This document shows positions 1 through 7,502 of a stretch of DNA of 12,861 nucleotides, piece after piece; position 1 is the first letter of the stretch; each line of letters opens with the position of its first letter. The translations under genes and the position numbers were made by a program. Location of the stretch: the NCBI GenBank assembly GCA_003233295.1, contig QILJ01000004.1, positions 1-12,861 of the forward strand, written 5' to 3'. This DNA comes from Ignavibacteria bacterium (lineage in GTDB: Bacteria; Bacteroidota; Ignavibacteria; Ignavibacteriales; Melioribacteraceae). The notes under the pieces were generated by a model that saw nothing but the letters and a program-made list of their open reading frames with translations, made no database searches and was not told the origin of the DNA.

Positions 1-964
1 CAAAGCCCGTGGCAACACGCTGAGGATTGCCGAAATTTGATGGTGTGACCAATGCCTGAACTTCAAGCAGAACGGGACGACTTCCCTCAATGGTTGCAGT
101 GATGATTGAACCGGTAGTTTCATTAGAATGTTCGCTGAGAAATATTTCGCTAGGATTTTTCACCTCGCTTAGTCCGGTATCGTGCATTTCAAATATGCCG
201 ATTTCATTCGTTCCGCCGAAACGATTTTTTAGCGAGCGGAGTATCCTGTAATTATGGTTTCTTTCTCCTTCGAATTGAAGAACCGTATCAACCATGTGTT
301 CCAGAATTTTCGGTCCGGCAATGTAACCTTCCTTTGTAATGTGACCAATCAAAACAGCAACAAAATTATCCCGCTTTGCCAATTGCATTAAGTAACTTGC
401 GCACTCTCTTATTTGAGTTATCGTGCCGGGAGCGTTATCCAATTCACTTCGCTGCATGGTTTGTATCGAATCGATCATTACCACATCGGGTTTGATTTTA
501 TTTATTGCCGCTTCAATAGTGCTTAAGTCAACTTCAGCAAGAATATAGAAATTATTCGATTCAAGTTTGAGCCGTTTTGCTCTAATATTTATCTGTGCTG
601 CTGATTCCTCGCCGCTTACGTATAATACTGTTTTATCAATTAATGCAGCAGCCTGCATAACTAAAGTCGATTTCCCTATTCCGGGATCGCCTCCAACAAG
701 AACAACCGAGCCTTGCATAAATCCGCCGCCGAGTACTCTGTCAAATTCAGAAATATTTGTTTGAATACGGATGCTGTCCCTCTCGGTAACTTCACCGAGT
801 TTTACGATCTTCAAATCACCGGCGTCAATTTTTCTACCGCTTCTCTTTTCTTCAACTTCCTCAGAGAAGGTATTCCACTCTTCACAGCTCGGGCATTTAC
901 CTATCCATTTCAGAGATTCGTAACCGCAGTTGGTGCAGACATATTTTACTTTTATTTTAGACAT
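1..964 (-). CDS. radA: DNA repair protein RadA/Sms, 3' end beyond window
   Basis: RadA is a RecA-like ATPase that helps process recombination intermediates and drives branch migration. About 321 residues are visible without frame interruption; the family is usually near 455, so the C-terminal Lon-like domain is only begun at the left edge. The N-terminus holds a zinc finger of four cysteines (CTNCGYE about residues 10-13, then CPSC about 26-29). Walker A is GDPGIGKST, followed by the VSGEES segment, the Walker B-like VVMIDSIQT and the RadA signature KNRFGG. The ATG at 964-962 shares one base with the stop of the upstream ATPase gene (TAATG), so translation is probably coupled and the two are co-transcribed. 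It lacks its own clear Shine-Dalgarno site. Identity is firm from the motif set and their order. Confidence 0.96.
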   Translation of the reverse strand, partial: MSKIKVKYVCTNCGYESLKWIGKCPSCEEWNTFSEEVEEKRSGRKIDAGDLKIVKLGEVTERDSIRIQTNISEFDRVLGGGFMQGSVVLVGGDPGIGKSTLVMQAAALIDKTVLYVSGEESAAQINIRAKRLKLESNNFYILAEVDLSTIEAAINKIKPDVVMIDSIQTMQRSELDNAPGTITQIRECASYLMQLAKRDNFVAVLIGHITKEGYIAGPKILEHMVDTVLQFEGERNHNYRILRSLKNRFGGTNEIGIFEMHDTGLSEVKNPSEIFLSEHSNETTGSIITATIEGSRPVLLEVQALVTPSNFGNPQRVATGF

Positions 965-1682
965 TATACAAAAGTTCTACTAATGAATTCTTGAATTATT
1001 TTATCGCTGCTGTTTAAAATATCATCGTAAGTTCCAGAAAAGTAAATTTTTCCATCATGTATCATCGAAACTTTATCAGCTACATTTTTCACGCTGAACA
1101 TGTCATGAGTAACGACTATTGAAGTAACATTCAATTGCTCGTTCAAGTGATTTATCAGGTTATCGATAGAATCCGACATGACTGGATCGAGTCCTGTTGT
1201 CGGCTCATCGTACAAGATATATTTCGGAGGCCGACTCTCTTCTTCATCCCGCCGGAAAGCTCCGCCGGTTTCTTCTTCTGTATTCCTGGCAGCCCGACAA
1301 GCTCGAGCTTGGTTGCCACGATTTTATCGATCTCACTTTGAGTAAGATTATAATCATTCTCCACAAGCGGCAGCCAAATGTTTTCTTCGATAGTCATGGA
1401 GTCGAACAGAGCAGAACCTTGAAAGAGGAAACCAAATTGTTTTCTTATCTCGTAAAGTTCATTCTCCGAAAGGTTGTTCAAGTTTTCTCCCTCAATGCAG
1501 ACACACCCTTTATCGGGATAGAGTAAACCTACAATATGTTTCAGCAATACACTTTTGCCGCATCCGCTTGGACCAATAATAGCAAGAGTTTCGCCTTGTT
1601 TTATTGTTAAGGTCACTCCGCGCAGAACTTGATTATCGTCAAATCGTTTATATAGATCTTGAATTTCTATCATTATTTTCAT
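964..1682 (-). pseudogene. MlaF-type ABC transporter ATPase, frameshifted by a short deletion
   Basis: This is the ATP-binding subunit of an MlaFEDB-like (Ttg2A) phospholipid/lipophile ABC transporter acting at the inner face of the cytoplasmic membrane. The first part reads Walker A (GPSGCGKS), Q-loop with the MlaF-like wording FQGSALFDSMT, and signature LSGGMKKRVGL. The frame then fails near 1225-1231. The second part resumes in another frame with PKYILYDEPTTGLDP (Walker B, D-loop) and VTHD (H-loop) and ends at 964. Compared with the family, the segment usually reading like ARAIxxx is absent between GL and PKY. A loss of about 22 nt (seven residues plus one base) explains both the gap and the frame change. 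Start is ATG 1682-1680, with an alternative ATG three codons in. No permease (MlaE) gene lies next to it here. It could be a genuine pseudogene or an assembly error. Confidence 0.82.
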
Positions 1683-1790
1683 CTGAATTTAACTTTAAAA
1701 ATAGAGCTTTAATTTCGGATTTAAAAGTGAATTATTAAAAAGTACAATGGAACGCTGATTGAACGGACCCAACAGATTAATACAGATTTT

Positions 1791-2510
1791 CTATTTTTTA
1801 TTGTTGTCATCATTATCATTGCTATCATGGTCGTTTTCTTCAATAATGATAATCTTCTTTTTGATAATAGTTTTATTTCCGTCGTCGTCAATAAAGACTT
1901 GCGAACCATCTTTCTCCATTTTTTCCAAGTATTTTTCAGCCTCTTCACCTTCATAGACTTCAACATTTTTCCGACCATTTTTGACAGTAGTAACGGTTAT
2001 TTTTTTAACTCCATTTTCAACTTCAACATTTACATTCTGCTCAACTGAACCGCTATCATTTTTTGTTACCCAAACCAAATCGTCATCATCATCGGCTACA
2101 ATAACACGGATGTCACCATTCTTTCCGCCATGCTCTTTGATGAACTTTTCTGCTTCTTCACCTTTATATTCTTCAACAGTTTCTTTACCTTCAACTTTTT
2201 CCTTTATTACAACAATCTTGTCGCCGTCCTTATCATCGATATTAACATTTACGAATATCTTTTTCCCTAGATCATCCTCATCACCATCGTGAATAAATAC
2301 GAAACTATTACTTTTAGACGATTTTAACTTGGCAAAAGCTGATTCAGCATCTTCACCTGTCAATTCAACTTTCCCTTCAGTAGTTTCAACAGTAATTTTC
2401 GTTACATCACCTTTTAGATTTTTTAATTTCTCTTTTGTCTCTGACGATTGTGCAAAAGAGTATGTTACTCCGACCAAAAGAATTACTGCTGTTATTTTTA
2501 GATAGTTCAT
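1791..2510 (-). CDS. secreted acidic three-repeat protein, unknown function
   Basis: I do not recognise a named family. The 239-residue product begins with a good Sec signal peptide (residues 1-20, hydrophobic core ITAVILLVGVTY, cleavage likely after SFA). The mature part is made of three diverged units: KITVETTEGKVEL with GEDAES (52-57), KIVVIKEKVEGKE with GEEAEK (117-122), and KITVTTVKNGRKN with GEEAEK (188-193). Each unit is a predicted beta hairpin, a short helix, then a V/I-rich strand ending in an Asp cluster (75-80, 140-144, 208-210). The tail from 224 is almost all Asn/Asp/Glu/Lys. Asp clusters suggest divalent-cation binding, which is inference. GGAGGAA at 2514-2520 is a strong Shine-Dalgarno site for the ATG at 2510. 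The gene is transcribed away from the two-component system at 2649-5000, so it may be a target or periplasmic modulator of that system. Confidence 0.85.
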   Translation of the reverse strand: MNYLKITAVILLVGVTYSFAQSSETKEKLKNLKGDVTKITVETTEGKVELTGEDAESAFAKLKSSKSNSFVFIHDGDEDDLGKKIFVNVNIDDKDGDKIVVIKEKVEGKETVEEYKGEEAEKFIKEHGGKNGDIRVIVADDDDDLVWVTKNDSGSVEQNVNVEVENGVKKITVTTVKNGRKNVEVYEGEEAEKYLEKMEKDGSQVFIDDDGNKTIIKKKIIIIEENDHDSNDNDDNNKK

Positions 2511-2571
2511 TTGTTCCTCCCATTTTTGAAAAATTATTGATATAAAAATATGATACTTAGATGAAACAAAG

Positions 2572-2609
2572 TGTTAAAGAAACCTTAATAAATGTTAAAA
2601 ATTGTTAAA
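2572..2609. promoter_or_regulatory. phased TGTTAAA direct repeats, candidate response-regulator box
   Basis: TGTTAAA occurs three times in the divergent region, at 2572-2578, 2593-2599 and 2603-2609. A degenerate fourth copy (CCTTAAT, 2583-2589) fills the gap, giving steps of 11, 10 and 10 bp. One-helical-turn direct repeats are the usual binding pattern of OmpR/PhoB-family regulators, and an intact member of that family is encoded at 4311. Binding by that protein is inference. Confidence 0.5.
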
Positions 2610-2630
2610 AACTAAATTTTATTGATTTGA

Positions 2631-2636
2631 TATAAT
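2631..2636 (+). promoter_or_regulatory. possible -10 element of the kinase/regulator operon
   Basis: TATAAT lies 12 bases before the kinase ATG at 2649, so any transcript from it would have a very short leader. No good -35 sits at 16-18 bp. The nearest TGTTAAA repeat falls about where a class II activator would contact polymerase. TATAAT is easily found by chance in DNA this AT-rich, so support is weak. Confidence 0.25.
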
Positions 2637-2648
2637 TAAATTGCACAC

Positions 2649-4318
2649 ATGAAAGAACGGAAGATTAAAATATTAATCATCTTAATGGCCATTGCTGTGT
2701 TAGGGTTGATAGTTGTTCAGGTCTATTGGAGTATTAGAACTATTGCCACAGAAGAGATAAGATTCAATGCAAAAATGAATGAAGCAATGCTGAGTGTTGT
2801 CACTAAGATTGACAAGGAAAAAACTGCCGACATAATAGTAAAAAAAGTAAAAGCCAGCAGAGATAAACTGGTATGAGTTGAAAAGGATGAGCAAGCTGAG
2901 GATTCAAACGATGTCGTTTTCTTTAGCTCGAGTTATTCGTATGATGATGACGATACGAACGCCGATAACATTGAAGTAACGGTTAAAATCTCTCCCGACA
3001 GTAATTCTAACACTAAAGTGGTAAAAAGAATTATTAAATATGATTCTGGCGGTTTGAAAAAAGTAACTGAGAGGAGAACGAAAACCGATACAATAATTAT
3101 CAATAAACAAAAACTGGTAACAGAAGTAATTGAAGAGATGACTTCTTTTGATGATGATTTTGAAGAGCAATTAAGTGAAGCATATCTGGATTCGGTAATC
3201 ACAATTGAACTAAGTAATGCAGGGATTGATTCAAAATATGATTTTGGTGTCATTGACAAAAATAAAAATTAGTTTATTATTATTAAAAACGGTGCTGACA
3301 AAGAGAGATTGGAAAAATCAGAATTCCGGGTTACAATGTCGCCGAATAATATTTTTACTCAACCGTTCAACTTGCTTATCTATATTCCGAATAAATTTGG
3401 ATACCTTCTTAAGTCAGTTTGGATAATGCTAATACTATCTCTCCTTTTTGTAGGGATCATCGTTGCTGTCTATATAAAAACATTGAAGATGTTCTTGGAT
3501 CAGAAGAAGATTACAGAAGTTAAAAATGATCTTATAAATAATATCACTCATGAATTCAAAACTCCGATCTCTTCAATAGCTTTAGCAACAGAAGCACTGC
3601 ATGAACCGCAGCTTCGTGATCAGCAAGGCTCGCTTGAAAAGTATACCGGCATAATTGCAGAAGAAAATGAAAGATTGACCAAACTGGTTGAGAACCTTTT
3701 AAACACTGCAGCATTTGAACGCAGTGAAATTGAGTTGAAAAAAGAAATAGTGAATGTATTGGACATCATAAATCCCATCGTTGCTAAACTTAAATCCGCT
3801 TCTGACAATATAAACATATCAGTTAATGATATACTATTTACAAAGTTGTTTTCGGATTTTGTTTTATTGAAAAACTCACTTTAGTCTCTCTTACAAAGAG
3901 AGAGAATTTTTGTAAAATCTGTAAAATCCGAAAACCACTTTGCTTTGTGTATACTACTTCTGGAGAAGCAGTAATAAAAGCAGATATTTTTCATCTAAGT
4001 AATATCTTGAGTAATTTGATTGACAATTCAGTGAAATATTCCAAAGCAAAAATTGACATCTCAATTGAGATAAGAAAGGCTAATGACGGAATTGAGATAT
4101 CCATTTCTGATAAAGGAATCGGGATCAGTAAAAATGATCAGCAGAAAATATTCGAGACATTTTACCGCGTTCCAACCGGCAATATTCACAATGTAAAAGG
4201 GAACGGTATCGGATTAAGCTATGTGAAAAAACTGGTGGAATCTCACAACGGTTGAGTAAGAGTTTCAAGTAAGTTAAACGAGGGATCAACTTTTACAATA
4301 TATTTGCCCAATGAATAA
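2649..4318 (+). pseudogene. RprX-like sensor histidine kinase, broken
   Basis: Reconstructed in order, this is a membrane sensor kinase. TM1 is about residues 8-28 (ILIILMAIAVLGLIVVQVYW), followed by a periplasmic domain of about 220 residues containing a SYDDDDTNADN stretch and a FGVID motif. TM2 lies near 3420-3485. HisKA follows with the phosphoacceptor in NITHEFKTP (His codon 3549-3551), then HATPase with N-box SNLIDNSVKYS, G1 DKGIGIS, F-box FETFYRV and G2 GNGIGLSYVKKL. The frame is interrupted by TGA 2874-2876, TAG 3270-3272, an inserted palindromic element (3837-3949, with stop 3882-3884 and a one-base shift), and TGA 4253-4255 where HNG-W-V would be expected (TGG to TGA). Removing 120 bp and restoring one base gives about 516 codons, normal for RprX-like kinases. 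Its stop (4316-4318) overlaps the regulator start by 8 bases. No intact kinase can be made by ordinary decoding. Confidence 0.88.
3837..3949. mobile_element. MITE-like palindromic insert with 7-bp target duplication
   Basis: The sequence TATACTA is found directly repeated at 3830-3836 and 3950-3956, exactly 120 bp apart. Between them lie 113 bp with 20-nt inverted arms at 3841-3860 and 3923-3942 (19 of 20 match, core GTTTTCGGATTTT) and an inner hairpin TCTCTCTT-ACA-AAGAGAGA at 3885-3903. It has no coding capacity. It sits between the HisKA and HATPase domains of the kinase gene, where no family member has such a segment. The direct repeat and inverted arms together indicate transposition of a non-autonomous element. 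Which transposase would mobilise it cannot be told from here. Confidence 0.68.
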
Positions 4319-5000
4319 AAAAGCTAAAATATTACTTGTTGAGGACGATCCGAATTTAGGGGGATTGATCAGGGAATTCCTTATTGTGAAAGGCTATGAT
4401 GTAGATCTAGCTTCTGACGGAGAGGAGGGATTGAAGAAATATATCAACTGGAAATATGACATCTGCTTACTGGACATAATGCTTCCGAAGATGGACGGAT
4501 TTACCCTGGCTCGTGAAATGCGCTCCGCTGATAAAATGATCCCGATAATTTTTCTCACGGCAAAGTCACAGCAAGAAGATAAAATTGAAGGGTTTAAAAT
4601 CGGCGGTGATGATTACATCACAAAACCGTTTAGCATGGAGGAACTGCTGTATAGAATCGATGCGATTTTGAGAAGGGCAAGAACTAGTAAAGGTAAGGAT
4701 GGACAACAGCCTAAGGCAATCGGAAAACTTGAATATGATTTTCACAAAAGAACTCTTTCTTTTGATGGAGAAAAAATCAAATTGACCTCTAAAGAAAATG
4801 AGTTATTGAATTTACTTGTACTGAAAAGGGGAGAAGTTGTTACAAGGTCTGAGGCATTGATAAAAATCTGGAAATCGGATAACTATTTTAATTCGAGAAG
4901 TATGGATGTTTACATCACAAAATTGCGAAATTATTTAAAGGCGGATAACTCAATTGAAATTGTAAATATTCATGGTGAAGGATTCAAACTAATTTTTTAG
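4311..5000 (+). CDS. OmpR/RprY-family response regulator
   Basis: A 229-residue cytoplasmic transcription regulator, normal length. The receiver domain (about 1-120) has the acidic pair D12/D13, phosphoacceptor D55 in CLLDIMLPKMDGF, T83 and K105 in ITKPF. The winged-helix DNA-binding domain (about 130-229) has the KLTSKENELLNLLVLKRGEVVTR recognition region split over helices 1-2, then DNYFNSRSMDVYITKLR and a closing NIHGEGFKLIF hairpin, wording typical of Bacteroidota RprY proteins. The ATG at 4311 lies inside the end of the kinase frame (ATGAATAA overlap of 8 bases), so translation would normally depend on ribosomes finishing the kinase. With the kinase broken, expression and phosphorylation are uncertain. 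It could be phosphorylated by another kinase or act unphosphorylated. All key residues are kept. Confidence 0.95.
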   Translation: MNKKAKILLVEDDPNLGGLIREFLIVKGYDVDLASDGEEGLKKYINWKYDICLLDIMLPKMDGFTLAREMRSADKMIPIIFLTAKSQQEDKIEGFKIGGDDYITKPFSMEELLYRIDAILRRARTSKGKDGQQPKAIGKLEYDFHKRTLSFDGEKIKLTSKENELLNLLVLKRGEVVTRSEALIKIWKSDNYFNSRSMDVYITKLRNYLKADNSIEIVNIHGEGFKLIF

Positions 5001-5179
5001 GAAGACAAAATGAATATTCGAATTGTTATAGAAAATTTTTGCTTTGCAGTTTATTTTCAATATCAATTTAGATTTCAGTTTCTTATTTCAGAATTTTTAA
5101 TGGTTGTTTTTATTTTTATCATAAATATTGCAGATAATTTTATTACATCTGTAATTAATAAATCAGGGAGGTTAATAAA

Positions 5180-6052
5180 ATGAAAATTAAAAATCTTCTA
5201 TTCTATCAATTGGTTTTTTTATTTTCCTTACATCTACTACTATTTCTCAAACTCTTTCAATTACATTCCATGCTAACTTAAACACAAATACAGTGGTTGG
5301 GGAAACCATTTGTGTTTATCTTTTAGAACGGGAAGGAATGAGAGAGGAAGTAGTGGTTCCTTTAACTTATTTGTCAGATGATACATGGGAAACAACATTA
5401 GAGTTTAGCGACGGATGGCTTTCAATTGGCGCCACTTATCATTATAAATATTGCAGAAATTATGTCTATAACGGTGCTGATGAAATTGTAAATGGTAATT
5501 ATATCGCGAAGTAACAATCCAAAACAACAATACGGTTATTGCTGATACAATAACAGAATGGAAATGGTGGCCTGTTGACGGACAAATCCCGGATATAGAT
5601 ACGAATCAATACCTTCATACTCCTCCTCTTAATTTACCTGATTTAACTTTTCACTGCGGCATAGAATTACCTGACTATTGGGTTCATAATTTCATTCATT
5701 CGGTACCGCAAACACTGGATAGAATTGCAAATATAGCTAAGGCAAAGTAAATTGAATATAATCCAGTACCTGAGATAACTCAATTTTATCCAACACCAAT
5801 ATTAGATAAAGAAGGCGTTAACGGTACTTCTGATGCTGACCTGATAAGTTGTTTGTAACCTTAAAAGTTTACGACATTCTTGGTAGAGAAGTTGCCACAC
5901 TTGTAAATAAAGAACAAGCACCAGGTAATTATTCCGCAACTTTTGATACAAGCAAATTAACAAGTGGAGTTTATTTTTGTAAATTGCAAATTAACCCTTT
6001 GGGACGGGGCGGCGGTTTTACTGAAACTAAAAAATTAATTCTTTTAAAATAA
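5180..6052 (+). pseudogene. remnant of T9SS-secreted, probably carbohydrate-active protein
   Basis: The pieces read as one decayed gene. An SD site AGGGAGG (5166-5172) precedes ATG 5180 and a signal peptide (MKIKNLLFYQLVF) that loses frame in a run of seven T at 5214-5220; one more T restores it. Next is a beta-sandwich-like segment (5221-5511, TLSITFHANLNTNT... TYHYKY), resembling carbohydrate-binding modules. A second shift near 5508 leads to a Trp-rich linker (EWKWWPVDG), a segment ending TLDRI, a stop at 5748-5750, then EYNPVPEITQFYPTP. The last two resemble the start of a glycoside-hydrolase TIM barrel, from memory only. The rest of the barrel is absent. From 5849 (third frame) a type A sorting domain follows (KVYDILGREVATLV ... 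SGVYFCKLQ ... FTETKKLILLK), which would direct export through T9SS and surface attachment. The sorting domain is certain; the enzyme class is a guess. Confidence 0.75.
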
Positions 6053-6371
6053 AAATATTAAGAGCGGTTATATAACTGTATCGTCCTGAAAAAGGTTAAC
6101 TGTTTTTATGATTATTAATGTTATTTCAAATCTAGTATTTCTTTTTTTTTATCATACAGCAGCTAACTGCTGTCTCTTTTGCAAGATTTAATAATTTTGA
6201 TTTTTTTTAGAAATTCCCGAATAATAAAATTACTCCTTAACTCGTTGAAATATCAGTATCAAAAAAATTGATATTGACGGATAATTTAATTCGTAGGGGA
6301 AATCCTATTTCATGCTATTTAAATTCTGATTAACTTTCTTTATTAAATAATAAAAATAATTCTTAATTAAA
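6053..6371. other. intergenic region between secreted-protein remnant and ribD
   Basis: No gene is visible in these 319 bases. They hold a probable terminator (6156-6180), a run of nine or more T before it, and a small imperfect hairpin of TATCAA/TTGATA around 6253-6272. There is no FMN riboswitch, and no recognisable Shine-Dalgarno site before the ribD ATG. The ribD promoter must lie here if the operon is not read from upstream, but I cannot place it. Confidence 0.6.
6156..6180 (+). terminator. intrinsic terminator-like hairpin
   Basis: A perfect 7-bp stem ACAGCAG / CTGCTGT with loop CTAA (6156-6173) is followed by CTCTTTT. It lies about 100 bases after the stop of the secreted-protein remnant and would separate it from the rib operon. 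The stem is short, so support is moderate. Confidence 0.5.
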
Positions 6372-7454
6372 ATGAAATTCTCAAACGAAGACTTAACGTA
6401 CATTAAACGGTGCTTCGAATTAGCTGATAAAGGAAGAGGATTTGTCAGCCCAAATCCGTTAGTTGGCTCAGTTATAGTTAAGGATGGAAAGGTTATTGGT
6501 GAAGGGTGGCACAAAAAATTTGGTGGAGCGCATGCAGAAGTAAATGCCTTTGCGTCTTTAAATGAAGAAACTAAGGGTGCAACGCTTTATTGCAATCTTG
6601 AGCCATGCTGCCATATTAATAAACAGACACCACCTTGTGTCCCCGTTATAATCAGTAGAGAAATTTCAAGAGTTGTTATTAGCAATTTAGACCCAAATCC
6701 AAGTGTAAATGGAAGCGGAGTAAAACAGTTAAGAGAAGCCGGTATTAGAGTTGATACAGGAATATTGGGAGATGAAGGAAAAGAAGTAAACAAGTTTTAC
6801 TTTAAATATGTAATTAAAAAAAATCCTTACATAACAATCAAGATTGCTCAATCAATTGATGGCAAGATAAGCACCAATAGGGATATTCAAACATGGTTAA
6901 CAGGAAAGGACTCTATAAAATATGTTCATGAATTGCGCGAAAAGTATGATGCAGTTTTAGTTGGTGCAAATACAATAAAAGTAGACGATCCCCAGTTAAC
7001 AGTTAGAGAAGTTAAAGGGCAGGATCCGATAAGAATTATAATCGATGGGGATTTATCAATCTCTCCCCATTCAAAAATTATTAAAATGCCCGGTAATGAG
7101 AAAACATGGATATTTACTGCTGAAAATTCTAATCAAGAAAAAATTGAACAGTTGGAAAAAATTGGTATCAAAATATTTCAACTTCCTGCTGATAAAAAAA
7201 AGGTAGACTTAGGTGACATGTTGAAAGAGTTAGGAAAAGAAAATATTACTTCGTTGTTGGTCGAGGGTGGGCAGCAAATATTTTCACAATTCATATCTCA
7301 TGGATTATTTGATGAGATCATCATTCTTCAATCCCCTAAAATTCTTGGACAAGGAATAAGCGCCTTTGAAACAAACGTACTCAAAAAGTTAAAAATAGAA
7401 GAAACAGAAAGACTTGGTGAAGATTTAAAAGTTGTGTTAATAGAAAATCAGTAA
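6372..7454 (+). CDS. ribD: bifunctional riboflavin deaminase/reductase RibD
   Basis: RibD catalyses two riboflavin steps: zinc-dependent deamination of diaminohydroxyphosphoribosylaminopyrimidine, then NADPH reduction of the ribosyl chain to give 5-amino-6-ribitylaminouracil phosphate. The product has 360 residues, the usual size. The deaminase domain (1 to about 145) shows H54-A-E56, with E56 the proton shuttle, and C79 and C89 in LEPCCHINKQTPPC as the remaining zinc ligands; the loop between the two cysteines is one residue longer than in E. coli RibD. The reductase domain (about 150-360) has SIDGKIS, WLTGKDSIKYVHELR, DAVLVGANTIKVDDPQLTVR and VEGGQQIFSQFI. It is first in the rib operon. The ATG at 6372 fits the family N-terminus; the upstream sequence is AT-rich without an SD site. 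Intact. Confidence 0.97.
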   Translation: MKFSNEDLTYIKRCFELADKGRGFVSPNPLVGSVIVKDGKVIGEGWHKKFGGAHAEVNAFASLNEETKGATLYCNLEPCCHINKQTPPCVPVIISREISRVVISNLDPNPSVNGSGVKQLREAGIRVDTGILGDEGKEVNKFYFKYVIKKNPYITIKIAQSIDGKISTNRDIQTWLTGKDSIKYVHELREKYDAVLVGANTIKVDDPQLTVREVKGQDPIRIIIDGDLSISPHSKIIKMPGNEKTWIFTAENSNQEKIEQLEKIGIKIFQLPADKKKVDLGDMLKELGKENITSLLVEGGQQIFSQFISHGLFDEIIILQSPKILGQGISAFETNVLKKLKIEETERLGEDLKVVLIENQ

Positions 7455-7502
7455 TTTACTTTCATTAATTTGTTGATTATGAGAAAGGATTATTTTTAGT
7501 AT

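Noticed and set aside
1711..1723. TTTCGGATTT near the ATPase start as a second copy of the kinase insert
   Set aside because: Only about 10 bases match one arm; no second arm or direct repeat accompanies it.
1759..2292. Several plus-strand open frames opposite the acidic protein gene
   Set aside because: They are antisense shadows of a gene rich in GAA, GAT and AAA codons, giving Ser/Phe/Ile-rich nonsense; the minus-strand frame has a signal peptide, repeats and a strong SD site.
3309..3884. A stand-alone truncated kinase with only TM2 and HisKA
   Set aside because: It lacks an SD site, its ATG-like start is internal, and the same reading frame continues upstream through the preceding stops. 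It is best seen as a piece of one broken gene.
2874..4255. The two in-frame TGA codons of the kinase being read as Trp or selenocysteine
   Set aside because: A TAG is also in frame at 3270, and a palindromic insert shifts the frame. Other genes here use TGG for Trp and TGA as a normal stop (ribBA, ArsC-like gene). No SECIS-like hairpin was evident after 2876.
5010..5183. 57-codon open frame after the regulator, ending in an ATGA overlap with the next start
   Set aside because: Its product is a Phe/Ile-rich string typical of translated AT-rich spacer. It has no SD site of quality and no recognisable motif, and the ATGA overlap arises from the SD-led ATG at 5180.
6205..6320. AAATTCCCGA and GTAGGGGAAATCC as FMN riboswitch pieces
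   Set aside because: Only isolated short words match; the GGCGGTA and GACAGTAAAG-type conserved segments and the pairing arms are absent.
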